Assembly (NCBI RefSeq): GCF_901709675.1
Contig: NC_051091.1
Span: forward strand, 12,124,967-12,188,966
DNA: 64,000 nt
Direction: 5' to 3'
DNA from: Syngnathus acus
Lineage: Eukaryota > Chordata > Actinopteri > Syngnathiformes > Syngnathidae
Part shown: one piece after another, positions 12,001-23,039 of the stretch
How the letters are laid out: each line of letters begins with the position of its first letter
How positions within the stretch are numbered: the first letter of the stretch is position 1
Translations under genes and position numbers: made by a program
Notes under the pieces: model-generated
Told to the model about the DNA's origin: nothing
Seen by the model: the letters and a program-made list of their open reading frames with translations, nothing else
Databases searched by the model: none

Positions 12001-14469
12001 TTGTCATCGGCACAACGGGCACCGAGACTCGTTTCTTGTCCGAGGCCGAGCTGCCCGAATGCGCCCGGCTAGCCTACGGGCCCGAGGGACGCGAGGCAGC
12101 CCGCCCCGAAGAGATGGCGGACAGGGAGCTTGCGGAGGCACTTCAGCGGTCCATACACGAAAGTGGTATGTATGGTCTTCGCTATCATTGGCTTGTTTTT
12201 TTTTTTTAGGTTTCTTTCACCCTTTCTTTTAGAATGACAATTGCATGGGCCACGCACATTTTATTCATGCTGTCACATAATCATGCCATACCTTCGCCTT
12301 GATAAATGTGGCCTCGGTTTACAACAACAGATGTAGATCTGCTGAGCACCGGAGTTTGACGGCTCATCTTATGATGTTTACTATTTTAAAATATTAAGAA
12401 TCATGTTTACACATTTTTTAACAAAGCATTTGTTTTCATTTACTGATATTTACAGTAAATGTAAATGAGTGCCATGCATTTCTTTACATTGCTTCCATTT
12501 ACTTTCATTTACGTTATCAAAATGGGTAGATAGCTGGATAGGTCTTTGGGCTAGGTAGGTGGACTTAAGTTGTTCATCTTCAGGAGAAATGAATAAGCGG
12601 GGTGCTAATTAGTCACGTGTGCATGTTGTGTACATGCGTAAACTAATGAGTAAAATAGCTGGAGTACACGGTATGTTCATTATCAACAGCAGTTTTGTCG
12701 GTAGTTTTACAGTATATAGTAAGAGCGATGATGTGTCCAAAAAGACACACGTGAAAAAGGTGTGATTTGGTTGCTGCATGTTTTGTGTGCCACTGCTAAC
12801 TTTCTCCGTCCCTCTGCATGATGTGTGCGGTGTGCGCCTTAACCCATGAGCAGAACAGCACTGATGCAAATGGAGACAGCTGGAGGGGGGCCATACAATC
12901 AGGTACTGCAAAAAAAATCACAAGCCAGTCATTGCCAGCGCTTTATTATTATTTCTGACCACCTTGATTATGGTTTGGTTTTTGCCACAGGATCTGCTAC
13001 TCTTTTTGTGGGCGTATTTTTGCATGTAGGTTGTCTTTGAAGATGGCAAAAGAGAAGCTTGAGAAAGTAACAAATTCTCCACACAACACCCCATAAAGAC
13101 AAACTGTTGTAGTGCTCTCTTTCGCTCTCCAACACATATGTACATACAGTAAGTCCCCACAACTCATGGCAAGAGATTGTGTGCGAATAATTGTTTAAAA
13201 AAAAAAAAAAATCCAAAAATGTTTTTCATGTTGAATTTATGGGGTGTTTTATATCGCATTTTGAAGGAAAAAATGAATCCATTGGGATAAGGCTATAAGA
13301 TCTAAATGTGGAATAAGTGAAGTGCTGTGACTTCACAGATTCCAATGAGACTTCATCTTCTCACGATATCCGATTGTGCTATCTGTTCCCTGTACCTAAA
13401 AGACACTGCAGACGGACAGACTACCTCACCGCAGCCGCCGCCATTGTCACTACCCACAGCCACAGACCAAATGTCCTCAAGCGCCCATCCCCACAAAGCT
13501 GACTCGGATTGCTCAGAGTCCACCCTGGAGCTGACCTCAGGATCGGACCAACTTGGCCTCCAGGAACCTCATCTGCCTATAGAGCAGGATCAGCTCCAGC
13601 CGCCCCCTCTGGAAGATTGTACTGTCTCGGTAGAAGAAGCCCCGGGACCCTGTCAGTCAGCTGAAGCCCTCCATTGTCCAGAAGGTAATGAGAACGGGAC
13701 TACGGAAGCATCCCAAACAGAGAACAGCCCAGCCCTCCCCTATCCAGAACTAGCACCCAGTCAGCCCATGGAGCATGAGGCAGCCGAGTCTGGAACGACA
13801 GATCCTTGCCAGTCGGGCTCTGTCCAAATGGACTCCTCGTGCCGGGATCAGCCCGAGAGCTCTGACAGCATCCCGTCCCTGGCCGCTGCTCTCTTGGAGC
13901 TCCATGAACTGCTGCTCTCCAACAACTGCAGTACTCCCCATCCCTCGACGCATCCCCAGGAGGAGGAGCCAACCCGAGTCAGAGCAGAACCAAGCAATGC
14001 CAAAGCCAAACCATCTACTGCTTGCGATGTGTCCTCTGAGAGTGCAGGGGCAGACTCTTCGGAAGGGCCTCTGGAGCCTCCATCTGAAGCCAGAGACCCC
14101 AACGTCTATCATCCCGAGTTAGTGGCTCCTCCACAACCCCCAACTGTAGCCAGAGACTCCAGCATTTATCATCCCGAGTCAGCAAGTTCCCCCAATTGTG
14201 ACGGGGACTTCAGGGAACCCCTGGAGGGGCACCAGGGGAGCGGGGATGCACACGGACGAGTAAGCACGCCGGACAGTCTTGTCTCCGGCCCCACCTACGC
14301 CCCACCTCCCATAACCTTTACAGAACAATATCCAGCCGAACACATCCAGAGAATCCAGGCTGCAGGTTTTTCTGCCCGCGATGCTGCAGAGGCTCTCGAG
14401 CAGGCGCACGGGGTCGTGGAGCTGGCTTTGCTGGCCCTCCTGGCCCGGAGCATCACCGTGCCCACCTAA
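9036..14469 (+). CDS. ddi2: DDI2 retroviral-protease-like shuttle protein with RSC1A1-like region and C-terminal UBA
   Basis: DDI2 is a proteasome shuttle and ubiquitin-directed aspartic protease that cleaves factors such as NFE2L1. Exons: 9036-9173, 9960-10089, 10286-10612, 10813-10939, 11053-11180, 11554-11682, 11782-11885, 11973-12165, 12859-12902, 13339-14469; total 2451 nt (816 residues). Order: Ubl (about 1-80), Pro/Gln-rich linker with a Gln run, helical domain ([14 protein letters not shown]), retropepsin-like fold with catalytic DSG at about residues 282-284 ([12 protein letters not shown]), [10 protein letters not shown] helix, a Ser/Pro/Glu-rich region, and a UBA at the extreme C-terminus ([19 protein letters not shown]). 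Human DDI2 is 399 residues and stops after the ADxELAEAL helix; the human UBA lies in RSC1A1, an intronless ORF within the DDI2 3' exon. The 44-nt exon is a phase-based call from its CAG|CACTG acceptor; skipping it gives another ending at 13502. Confidence 0.9.
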
Positions 14470-15748
14470 GACTCCAAGCCCGCCCCCCCCCACCAACGTC
14501 TCATCTCCTTTTTATGCTTTTGGGTTTTGATCCAGATGTCTCGTGCCCCTCTTTGCAGGGAATGTGTCTTAACAGGGATATGCTGTCGCACAGTACTGAT
14601 CATCCTTTTCTTGACATTAGCGGATATGCGTGGTGCATATTTGCACGCCGACGTCTCGGGCGTACATCCATCTGAATGATTTTTGGGTGTTTTCTAATAT
14701 ACATTGATTTTTCTTTCTTTGTGATCCCATATCAATACATGTCATTTATTGTTGAAGCAAAATACATATATGATTTGACCTTTCTTATCTGTAAGCGTAG
14801 TACACATCTAAATTATTCAAATTGTCAAAGACCAGACATGATGAGGAGGGGTTGACTAATATGTGATTTTGAGCCATCTGATAATCAGACTCTGATCACA
14901 AGTATAGAAAATGCTCCAGTTATCAGTTAGTCTTGAACTTTTTTTGAGATGGGTGAGAAGTTATCAATCCACATAATCGTTCTGTGACAAATAATCAGCT
15001 TGATTTTGATTGAAAAAAATGGGGAGAGTGCTCAAATTCAGCCAGTGTATTTACACTGCTTCATGTAATTTCTACCATATTTTGTTTTTTTGTCAATAAT
15101 GACATCATTTATTGTTCAACCATGGGATGTTTAACTTGCGTCTTGCCATTTTCTGATGTTACCCATGGAAAAGTAAATTCTCTCTAAAAGTTGCCACGAT
15201 ACAGTATATTAAACACGTTTACAAATCTACCAAAAATAAGAGCGAGAAAATGTGTTAGACACAAAAATCCAATTTTTGCGCTTTTCTTGTTGTCGTTATT
15301 GTTCGATGTATGTTTATCAGTTTTTTTGTATGTCAAATCAAGATGGATGTTCATTTCATTCTTTTCTGAATATAGATTGAAATCTACCCGTCATCTTGTA
15401 TCACATGGCTTTATCCGGTCATCTGCCATACAATGTTTTCTGATGATTTATTTACGTTTGTCTTGTATGAGATTGCAAAATAAAACGGGGATTAGAATTT
15501 GTATACTATGCGTGCGTTCGGGCGTGCAATTGAAATCGCAATTGTCTTCTTTTTTTTTTTTTACAATGTTGAGTTTAAAAGGCAGGAAAATACCAACTGT
15601 AGATCTTTTGGATGATGTGATTTTATTTTTCAGAGTTTAAAAAAAAAAAAAAAAAAAAAGGCATCATCCCACCTGTTGTGCTGTTTTTGATTGACATGCC
15701 GACGGCAATAAATTAGAGGGATCCGGGCGTCGGTCGTTTGGAGAAAAA
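14470..15748 (+). other. ddi2 3' UTR and ddi2-RhoGEF spacer
   Basis: Non-coding, AT-rich. An AATAAA at 15479-15484 is a plausible ddi2 poly(A) signal. A pure A tract lies at about 15640-15659. The 90 bases before the next ATG hold the 5' UTR of the RhoGEF. No exon is seen on either strand. Confidence 0.5.
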
Positions 15749-18700
15749 ATGGCTAACTTTGACAGCAGCAGCATCAGACGTATAGGTGGAGACGTGTTCG
15801 CCCAACTGCTCGCGTACTTTGAAGAGCTTAGTAAGGAAGGAAGGAATCTCCTCAAGTTTCAGCTTCCCACTGTAACAACGGAGCAGCCTCGTACGTTGGA
15901 CTTGAACATGGAGGAGTCAGCAAGTGACCCGGTGGACCTGAGCCAGAATCTCAAGTAAGCTTAAGTGGTGTTTTGATTTAGTTTGTACAGAAAACCTGAT
16001 TTGAATAGATGTATGTTGCCTTGACTTTTCCACCCCACTGTCACTTTTTTGTGCACATTGAGCTCTGCTGTCGCAAAACTACCACTAATTAGTGCTGCAC
16101 TGTAAACATAGTACCATTTTTCAGAATAAATTTAAAAAAATGCAAAGATAAAAAGGTTTTATAAAAATGCTACATAAAACCTCAACACCTGTTGCACTGA
16201 ACATGCATGCTATATGTGATGATTGAATTCAGAACTATTTACATGATTGCTTTTTTGTGCACATGCGTTGTGCATGACGTGTTTTTTTTTTTTCTCCCTC
16301 TCTGGGTGTTTTTTCTAGTTCTATATTAGACATCTCATCAGCCATCAAGTCGGTTGCTGCAAATGGAATGTGGAATTTTGGGAAAATGCAGACCATGCCC
16401 AAGTTGTTTTGGGCTCCTGGACATGAGGAAAACAAGACACCTTTGATTCCTCCAATAGCGCAGGCTACCACAGAAGAAGAGTAAGGTTTTATGAAAGCCT
16501 GTAGTAGACTTATTTGGTATGGAATCTAAACCAATTGTCTTTCCAGGCCTGAAGAGGAGGACAAGGATAACGAAGAGGGAGAGCCCATTGTGACCTTTCA
16601 GTCAAAGTACATTCACAAATGTGAGTGGTAATTGAGCAATATTTATTTGTAAAAAAAAAAATTTCTAAATGACTTATTTTCATTTTTGTCATTTAATGTG
16701 CAGGCCCCCTCTACCAGGACTACTGTGTACAGTCAGTCAGAGATGACCTCCAGAAACTCAACACTAAGACCTTCCTGTCTGAACTGATCGCCCCCGAATA
16801 TCTGCGGGGTCTTCAATCTCGCCTCAGTCCCAAAGAGTCGCCTTGGCAGAGCTCCCCTGGGTCAAGCTCGCCCTCTCCTCCTGATTGCCGCGTTATCCGC
16901 GTGGTACCTTGCACCCTGTGGCAAGACTTGGACGAGGTGAAGGCGGCCGGTCTGCTCAGCACTATGACGGTCCAACAGATTCGACTTCAGGAGGTGCGAT
17001 CTAGTTCTCAGATATACTCAAGTTAGGTGGGATCAAATGGGATGTGTGGGGGTGTTGGTACGTTGTCTTAGTGGTCAGGACATATGCCACGCAGTTGTGC
17101 TGGTCTGAGTTCCAATCTCTGCTTCGGCCTTCTTACTTGGATTGATGACTCTAAATTTTCCATAGGTGTCAATGGTTGTTTATTTAATGTGATAAATGAA
17201 TACAAAATCAATTTTAAAAAATGAGTATATTTTAAAATAAAATAAAAAATTGCAAAATATATTACAGGAATCTTGAATGTCAATGTTGTTTCCGAATATT
17301 ACCAATGTCATTTTAAAAGAATACACGTTTGTTTTTCTTTACATAGTCCATGTTTGAATTGATCAGCTCTGAGGCGTCTTACTTAAGGAGCCTGAGCGTC
17401 ACAGTGGATCACTTCTTCTCATCCAAAGCGCTCAAGCGAACCTTATCCCAAATGGAGCACCACACTTTGTTCTCCAACGTCCGTCACGTGAAGGTCACCA
17501 GTGAGAAGTAAGAATGATGCTTCTTGACTCTTCACCTTGTCTGTCTTCTCTGGTGCTTGTCCTTATTAAAGTGAGCCGGCACATATCCATCCAAGAGAAC
17601 TTTATACTTCTTCTAGGTTTCTTATGGACCTGGAGATGCGCCTGGGCGAGTGCGTGATGATATCCCAGCTTGGGGACATTGTACTTGACCATTGCCCCGC
17701 TTTCCGCGCCCGCTATGTGCCCTACATAACCAACATGATGTACCAGGAGACGCTCATCAACCAGCTGCTGTGCGTCTGCCTTATGCCATATTTTCTTGTC
17801 GTTGCCATCTGAATGCCATCACCGCTTTTCTTCCATCTCAAGGCAGCAGAACCGTGACTTTGTGTCATGCCTCAAGCAGCTCGAGAGCGAGCCGGTGTGC
17901 CAGAGACAGACTCTTAAATCCTTCCTCGTCCTTCCCTTCCAGAGAATCACTCGCATTAAGCTCATTCTGGAGGTAATTTTGTATTGTCATATTGCCACTT
18001 TTTTTTTTTTATGGGTGTGCACTTAATTCAATAGACAGTAATAAATCTGTGTCCAATTTTGTCCCCCTAGAATAGCCTGAAACTGACTGAAGTGGATTCA
18101 GATGGCGTGTCATTATTTCACAAAGCAAAGGAGGCCATACATGAGGTACCGTTGCTTTAATTCCACGCGATATGAAAATAAATTCCAAGCAAATGTCATC
18201 CTTTATGTTTTTGTTCGGGCCAGATCGTGGTTGAGTGCAACGAGGGGATTAGAAAAATGAAAGTCATCGAGCAACTCATCTCCCTGGAGGTGTTGCTGGA
18301 TTTTGGCAATCTGAAGGTAGATCTTGATTTTTCTTTCACATTTTTGGACTGGAAAAAAAAGTTGAAGACCCTGAAGTTGTTATTTTAGGCACTCCCTCTG
18401 GTCGTAAGTGGCCGTTTTTTGGTGCACAATGGCCCCTTGAGCCTCCTGACAGTGGAGAGCAGCCCTCAATCCAGAATGCTTCTCATTGACATCCACCTTC
18501 ACCTCTTCAACGACTTGTTGATCCTCTCCACAAAAAAGTACTTGTCAATAAGCCAAATGTAGCTGTTGAAGTACTTAACACCACAACAACAAAAGGATAA
18601 ATCTCAGTTTTCATGTCAGGGAGCAGCGCTTCCTGGTAGAGGACCATGCCGAGTTCCCCACGTATGTGCACGTCGCACCCCTGAAGACGGAAGAACTTGG

Positions 18701-18946
18701 TCTACCGCCGGAATCCTTCCTGTTACATCTCTCTCGGAGTTGCACCGGAAACCCGACCGCCATGATACTAGTTGCACACAGCAGGTATGAAAGGGAGAGG
18801 ATGGAGTAAGAATTCATAAAGAAGAATTCATAAATAGTTCAAGAGATCACTATTGTCATGTTTGTCTGCGTACATTTAAGTTTGCTTTTGGCCACAGGTC
18901 AGACCAGGAGCAGTGGCTGAGGGTGCTGAAGGCTGATTTTTTTTAA
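15749..18946 (+). CDS. arhgef19: Ephexin-family Rho guanine nucleotide exchange factor, probably ARHGEF19
   Basis: DH-PH exchange factor predicted to activate Rho GTPases, often downstream of Eph receptors. Exons: 15749-15954, 16319-16480, 16547-16620, 16704-16993, 17347-17507, 17617-17769, 17843-17972, 18071-18145, 18224-18316, 18389-18537, 18620-18784, 18898-18946; 1707 nt (568 residues), all phases agree. The N-terminus is acidic and unfamiliar. Residues from LYQDYCVQSVRDDL lead into a DH domain starting near LWQDLDEVKAAG and MFELISSEASYLRSL, with QRNRDFV-type and LVLPFQRITRIKLILE helices. The PH domain follows (LPLVVSGRFLVHNGPL, HLFNDLLILSTKK, SDQEQWLRVLKADFF) and the stop is directly after it. 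Most ephexins have a C-terminal SH3; none is present. The paralogue is assigned by synteny with cplane2 and epha2, as in human 1p36; ARHGEF15 or another ephexin is the main alternative. Confidence 0.72.
17050..17185 (+). mobile_element. Short tRNA-headed SINE fragment in a RhoGEF intron
   Basis: The sequence TCTTAGTGGTCAGGACATATG resembles a tRNA A-box region and GGTCTGAGTTCCAATCTC a B-box region. It is followed by the GTGTCAATGGTTGTTTAT-like body seen in teleost SINEs. Degenerate, no clear target-site duplication. Confidence 0.45.
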
Positions 18947-19304
18947 ATCAAAGATTTAGAAGCACATTTTCTGTAGTTGTTCACGTACCCAGTGTGCACT
19001 TTGACAAATCACACACTTAAAAAAAACAAAACAAAAAAAAAAAAAAAAACTTCAAGACATTCATTGTAATCACGACTGAATTAACTTTAAAAATGAAATC
19101 ACATTTTATATGCATGTATAATCCACTGTTTTTCACTGTTAAATATGTTTGATTTTAATGAACTGTACATTCAAATTGGCTGGTAATAAAATGGTATGTT
19201 CTCATATAAAACATTAAATTCATTTTAATTGTGAAAGTGGCAAAGAAATTATATTAAGGAAGAGTGTTCTTCAGGGGGAAAAAAACTACTTTTTAATAAT
19301 TCTA
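18947..19304. other. Convergent 3' ends of the RhoGEF and cplane2
   Basis: Only 358 bases separate two converging stop codons. A plus-strand AATAAA sits at 19185-19190. A-rich runs lie at 19020-19050. The two 3' UTRs probably overlap or nearly do. No other gene is seen here. Confidence 0.5.
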
Positions 19305-20472
19305 CTATTCCAAAATCGAACTTTCTGTCTGCTGCTGCATCTGGTGCCCAGCCATAATGCAATCTTGATTCCATAGATTCTCTGCCAGGCTGTTGAGGAG
19401 AGGTGCGGCGGCATCCAGCCCGTCGCCCACCTCCTCGCTGCCTGTGCGCAACACTGCTAGCTGCCACGTTTCCTGGAAGTTTCTCACGTCCTTCTCTGAG
19501 ACATCACAGTGCATGAACAGGTCAAATCGGAGCAAAACATCAAGGAAAAATTGCCATCAACTGGGAATGTGCTCGTGCTCACTTGAGTGGTAATCCACTA
19601 CGGAAAATGGATTTATTTATTTAAAAGGATACTTTGTGCCGACCACCAAAGTCACAGCTGGGCCCCCAGATGATTCTTTCCACTTTGTAATTTGATTAGC
19701 AAGATCATCAAAAGATGTTCTATCAGTGAAGGAGAAAAGAAAGAGAACGGCATCCACTTTCTCCTTACAAGACTGAAAGGAAAATAAATTTGAGATTTTT
19801 TTCCCCCCCTCACAAAAACCGTTAGATGATCATACATACTGGGAGCAGATGGTCGAATCGTCGCAAGGCATTTTCTCCGCAATCCCACAACTGGAAACGG
19901 AAGAAGAGCACTCTGCCACTTTCTTTTAACTTGACTGGCCAGTAAACCACTGTCGTCTCAATGCCTTGGACACAAACAAACGGACAATATTGGTACTGTC
20001 ATTGTTCCAAGCCGGACCCATACACCAACATGTTTTGGCGAGAAAGGGACTGCTTCAGCAAACATATGGAATGAAGTCTGTCTGAAATTATGGGAGGAAT
20101 TGAATGTCTCAAATGACTGCACGTTCTAGGTACAAGCTTCTACCTGTGGTCTCGTAGTGCATGCTGGGTATTGTTTGTCCAGCAAGGCGTGCTGCGAGAG
20201 TACTTTTACCCACTCCACTCTTGCCAGACAGGACGACCTTATAGTGTACCGTGTCCACAGGGATGTGTGGCGGCATTACCGGGGACTCCAATAGACCTGC
20301 CCACACAAATGATACAAGTCTCGTTTCAGTCGCGGACCAATCAATGTTTTTGCAAGTTACCAAAATGCTTGCGTTTCTTCTTGTATAGTATCTTGCTGAA
20401 GTATTCTTTGCTGTCTTTGCATCGGTGCCAATCGGCGACGACGACCGAGCCGCTTTTTGGAGCTTGAGTCAT
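19305..20472 (-). CDS. cplane2: Ciliogenesis and planar polarity effector 2 (REM2/Rab-like GTPase RSG1)
   Basis: RSG1 is a small GTPase of the CPLANE complex required for ciliogenesis at the basal body. Coding exons on the minus strand: 20361-20472, 20144-20296, 19840-19964, 19633-19772, 19305-19527; total 753 nt (250 residues; human about 258). Seen: start MTQAPKSGSVVVADWHRC, P-loop SGKSGVGKSTLA, the HYETTGI switch region, FQLWDCGENALRRFDHLLP where a DxxG motif would be, LFLFSFTDRTSF, VVGTK, then FDLFMHCDVSEKD and a C-terminal LAENLW helix. Oddity: the last exon, fixed by the conserved K-FDLFMH junction, is preceded by ...GCTCCG rather than an AG acceptor. No alternative AG nearby keeps the frame. 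It is convergent with the RhoGEF upstream. Confidence 0.87.
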
Positions 20473-20744
20473 TTTGTTAAAACCTCGTAGCGAGTAGGGA
20501 CAATGATGACGAATTAAAGTGGTGTTACATGTCAAGTTGCTCCTATGTTATCTTACTCCCCGTCTCGAGTTACGACTGTTTTGGTAAGGCGAGTTGCGCA
20601 GTTTTGTTTCGCGACTGCAGATTCGTCACAAGCGACTTGGAACTTCCCTGATTGCAAAACTTCAAATTCTCAATAAAAACACTGTCTCGTTTGCATTTCC
20701 GACTGGCTGCAAAAAATAGCAAACACTGAAAAAAAAATAGAAAA

Positions 20745-20835
20745 GTCATCAACGGGATTTTGAACCCGTGACGCAAAGAAATAACACTTTACATGGCAGT
20801 GCCTAAACCGCTGTACTATCGTGACACACAGCAAT
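20745..20835 (-). repeat. tRNA-like relic
   Basis: On the minus strand, GATAGTACAGCGGTTTAGGCA resembles an A-box/D-arm and ACGGGTTCAAAATCCCGT a T-arm. The acceptor stem pairs at only five of seven positions and no good five-base-pair anticodon stem forms. It is best read as a degenerate tRNA or SINE head rather than a working tRNA. Confidence 0.45.
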
Positions 20836-20964
20836 CTCACCAAATAATGTTCACTATAGCCAACAACACTAAATTACCCGGCGAAGGTCCGCGTTGATCT
20901 GACCTGCCCATGTTAACATGTATAATGTTACCATTGCCTGATGGGAGCTCAGCATCAGCTGTCA

Positions 20965-21220
20965 TGCGATAGTGTTGTCTCGTGAGTGAACGATTCGTTC
21001 AAAAGAACGAATCCTTTCAGTGAACGAGACTGAACGAATAACTTACTAAAGTGATTCGTTCTATTTTCAGTTCATATGACTTCAACCAGTAGGTGTCGGT
21101 ATTGCGCATTGAAGCTGGTGCCACGTTGCCGTAAAACAAAACGAAGAAGAAAATGACGTAACTTCCCATTCACGAACGAGTCGTGAATTGCATTTCCCGT
21201 TCACCAACTGAACGAATCTT
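20965..21220. mobile_element. Terminal part of the 'GTGAACGATTCGTTC' repeat family, copy 1
   Basis: Shares long stretches with 26245-26520: GAGTGAACGATTC, CAGTTCATATGACTTCAACC, GCGCATTGAAGCTGGTGCCAC, AAAACAAAACGAAGAAGAAAA and GAATTGCATTTCC. Both copies reach CACCAACTG; this one then passes into the LINE fragment whereas the other passes into the 157-bp tandem repeat. Non-autonomous; class uncertain. Confidence 0.75.
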
Positions 21221-22398
21221 CAGACTTGCATGAACTCACTGACACTGTCACATCATACATCAGTTTTTGTGAGGATCTGTGTGTGCAGACTAAGACCTTC
21301 TGCACGTACAACAACGACAAACCTTGGTTTACACCGAACCTCAGGAGGCTGCGCAAAGTCAAGGAGGAGGCCTACAGGAGCGGCGACCGCGACCTGTTCA
21401 GGCAGACCAGAAACACACTGAACCGAGAGGTCAGGAAAGCCAGGAGGTGTTACGGGGAGAACCTGAAGAGACACCTCTCTGCCAATCCTGATCCCTCAAC
21501 AGTGTGGAAAGGTCTGCAGAGCATCACGGGCTACAAGAAACAAACCCCCCGTCCTGTGGAGAGCCCAAGGCTTGCTAACCAGCTAAACAGGTTCTACTGC
21601 AGGTTTGATCGGTCCTCCCACACAACGGGACTTCCTGCAGCACAATCTACATACTCACCTCTCCCCACAACTGCTCTGTCCACACCTCTATCATCGTTGT
21701 CACCCACTCTCTCTCTTGCAGAGGCCGCGCCCGCACTCCAGATCCGCGAGGAGGAAGTGTGCCAGATGTTCCGGAGACAAAAGACCAGGAAGGCACCGGG
21801 CCCAGACGGCGTGTCACCTTCCTGCTTGAAAGTCTGCGCTGAGCAGCTGGCGCCCACCTTTGCACGGATCTTCAACCGTTCACTGGAGCTGTGTGAGGTG
21901 CCCTCGTGCTTCAAGAGCTCCACCATCATTCCAGTGGCCAAGAAGCCCGCCATCACAGGTTTGAATGACTACAGACCTGTCACACTGACATCTGTGGTCA
22001 TGAAATCTTTCGAGAGGTTAGTGCTGAACCACCTGAAGGATGTCACGGGCCCCCTGCTTGACCCCCTCCAGTTTGCCTACCGGGCAAACAGGTCAGTGGA
22101 TGATGCGGTCAACATGGGACTGCACTACATCCTGCACCACCTGGACACCCCAGGAACGTACGCCAGGATCCTGTTCGTGGACTTCAGCTCGGCGTTCAAC
22201 ACCATCGCTCCTGACATCCTCCAACAGAAGCTCATCCAGCTTGCGGTGCCTGCCTCCACCTGTCAGTGGATCACCAGCTTCCTGACCAACAGGAGACAGC
22301 GTGTGAGGCTGGGGGGCATCACATCTGACACCCGGACCACCAATACTGGAGCCCCTCAGGGGTGCGTCCTCTCCCCACTGCTCTTCTCTCTCTACACT
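21221..22398 (+). mobile_element. LINE reverse transcriptase fragment (jockey/CR1/Rex-like)
   Basis: An open frame from 21226 to about 22398 reads as a non-LTR retrotransposon polyprotein: the linker after the endonuclease (KPWFTPNLRRLRKVKEEAYR, VWKGLQSITGYK), then reverse transcriptase motifs KAPGPDGVSPSCLK, NDYRPVTLTSVVMKSFERL, QFAYRANRSVDDAV, the catalytic-site motif LFVDFSSAFNTI and GAPQGCVLSPLLFSLYT. The endonuclease is missing at the 5' side. The copy breaks off just before the YADD box, where a hAT-like terminal sequence begins. It is therefore dead, but the frame is still open over some 390 codons, which suggests a recent insertion. Confidence 0.88.
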
Positions 22399-22590
22399 AG
22401 GGGTGTCCAAACTACGGCCCGCGGGCCAACTGCGGCCCGCGGTCCAGTTTTTATTGGCCCGCAGCAAATTCTGAAAACATAATTGAATGTGGCCCGCACA
22501 ACAGCTTGAGCACTTCTCAGTTCCCACAGTCGATGGAAACACGTTGGAATGCGGCCCCGAGGACTAGAGCTTGACACCTGTGACCTTTTA
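22397..22590. mobile_element. hAT-like short element ('CTAGGGGTGTCCAAAC' end)
   Basis: Starts with CTAGGGGTGTCCAAACTA and then GGCCCGCGGGCC-rich sequence, a common vertebrate hAT-type terminal region. It interrupts the LINE frame. A matching inverted end is not cleanly present (CTTGACACCTGTG near 22570 is a weak match). Confidence 0.6.
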
Positions 22591-22945
22591 CCATGATACT
22601 TCCCTAATAAAGTGGCCTGTTATTAGGTACACTTGAAAATGGCGGTGTACCTAATGGAGTGTCCGAGTGACGTCACAGATCAAACAGCCAATCAGAAAGT
22701 GGGGGTGAGGGCGGGTGTGGCACTTTTCACTTTCCGTGAAGCTTTGACCATGATATTTCCCTAATGAAGTGGCCTGTGATTAGGTACACCTGAAAATGGC
22801 AGTGTACCTAGTAGAGTGTCCGAGTGACGTCACAGATCAAACAGCCAATCAGAAAGTGGAGGTGAGGGCGAGTGTGGCACTTTTCACTTTCCGTGAAGCT
22901 TTGACCACGATTTTTCCCTAATGAAGTGGCCTGTGATTAGGTAAG
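22591..22945. repeat. 157-bp tandem repeat, array 1
   Basis: Units begin with CCATGAT/CCACGAT at 22591, 22748 and 22905, a period of exactly 157 bases. Two full copies plus a partial third. Diagnostic words: CCCTAATGAAGTGGCCTGT, TTAGGTACACCTGAAAATGG, GTCCGAGTGACGTCACAGA, CAAACAGCCAATCAG, GGCACTTTTCACTTT. The same unit recurs at 26510-26970. Confidence 0.88.
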
Positions 22946-23039
22946 ATTTTACAAAAATATATACCGGTATTAAAAAAAAAAAAAAAAAAAGTAACCCTGA
23001 TTGTCTTGAGAATTAGTTCTAAAAAGTTTGCTGAAATAC

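Noticed and set aside
13327-14469. A separate intronless gene starting at 13327
   Set aside because: Phase and a good acceptor at 13338 join it to ddi2; a stand-alone RSC1A1-like gene is possible but not needed.
20745-20835. A functional tRNA gene
   Set aside because: Anticodon stem does not form and the acceptor stem has mismatches.
21226-22482. 418-codon open frame as a host gene
   Set aside because: It is LINE reverse transcriptase, truncated at both ends and running into a hAT-like sequence.
22591-22945. CRISPR-like array from regularly spaced repeats
   Set aside because: Contiguous 157-bp tandem units without spacers in a vertebrate genome.
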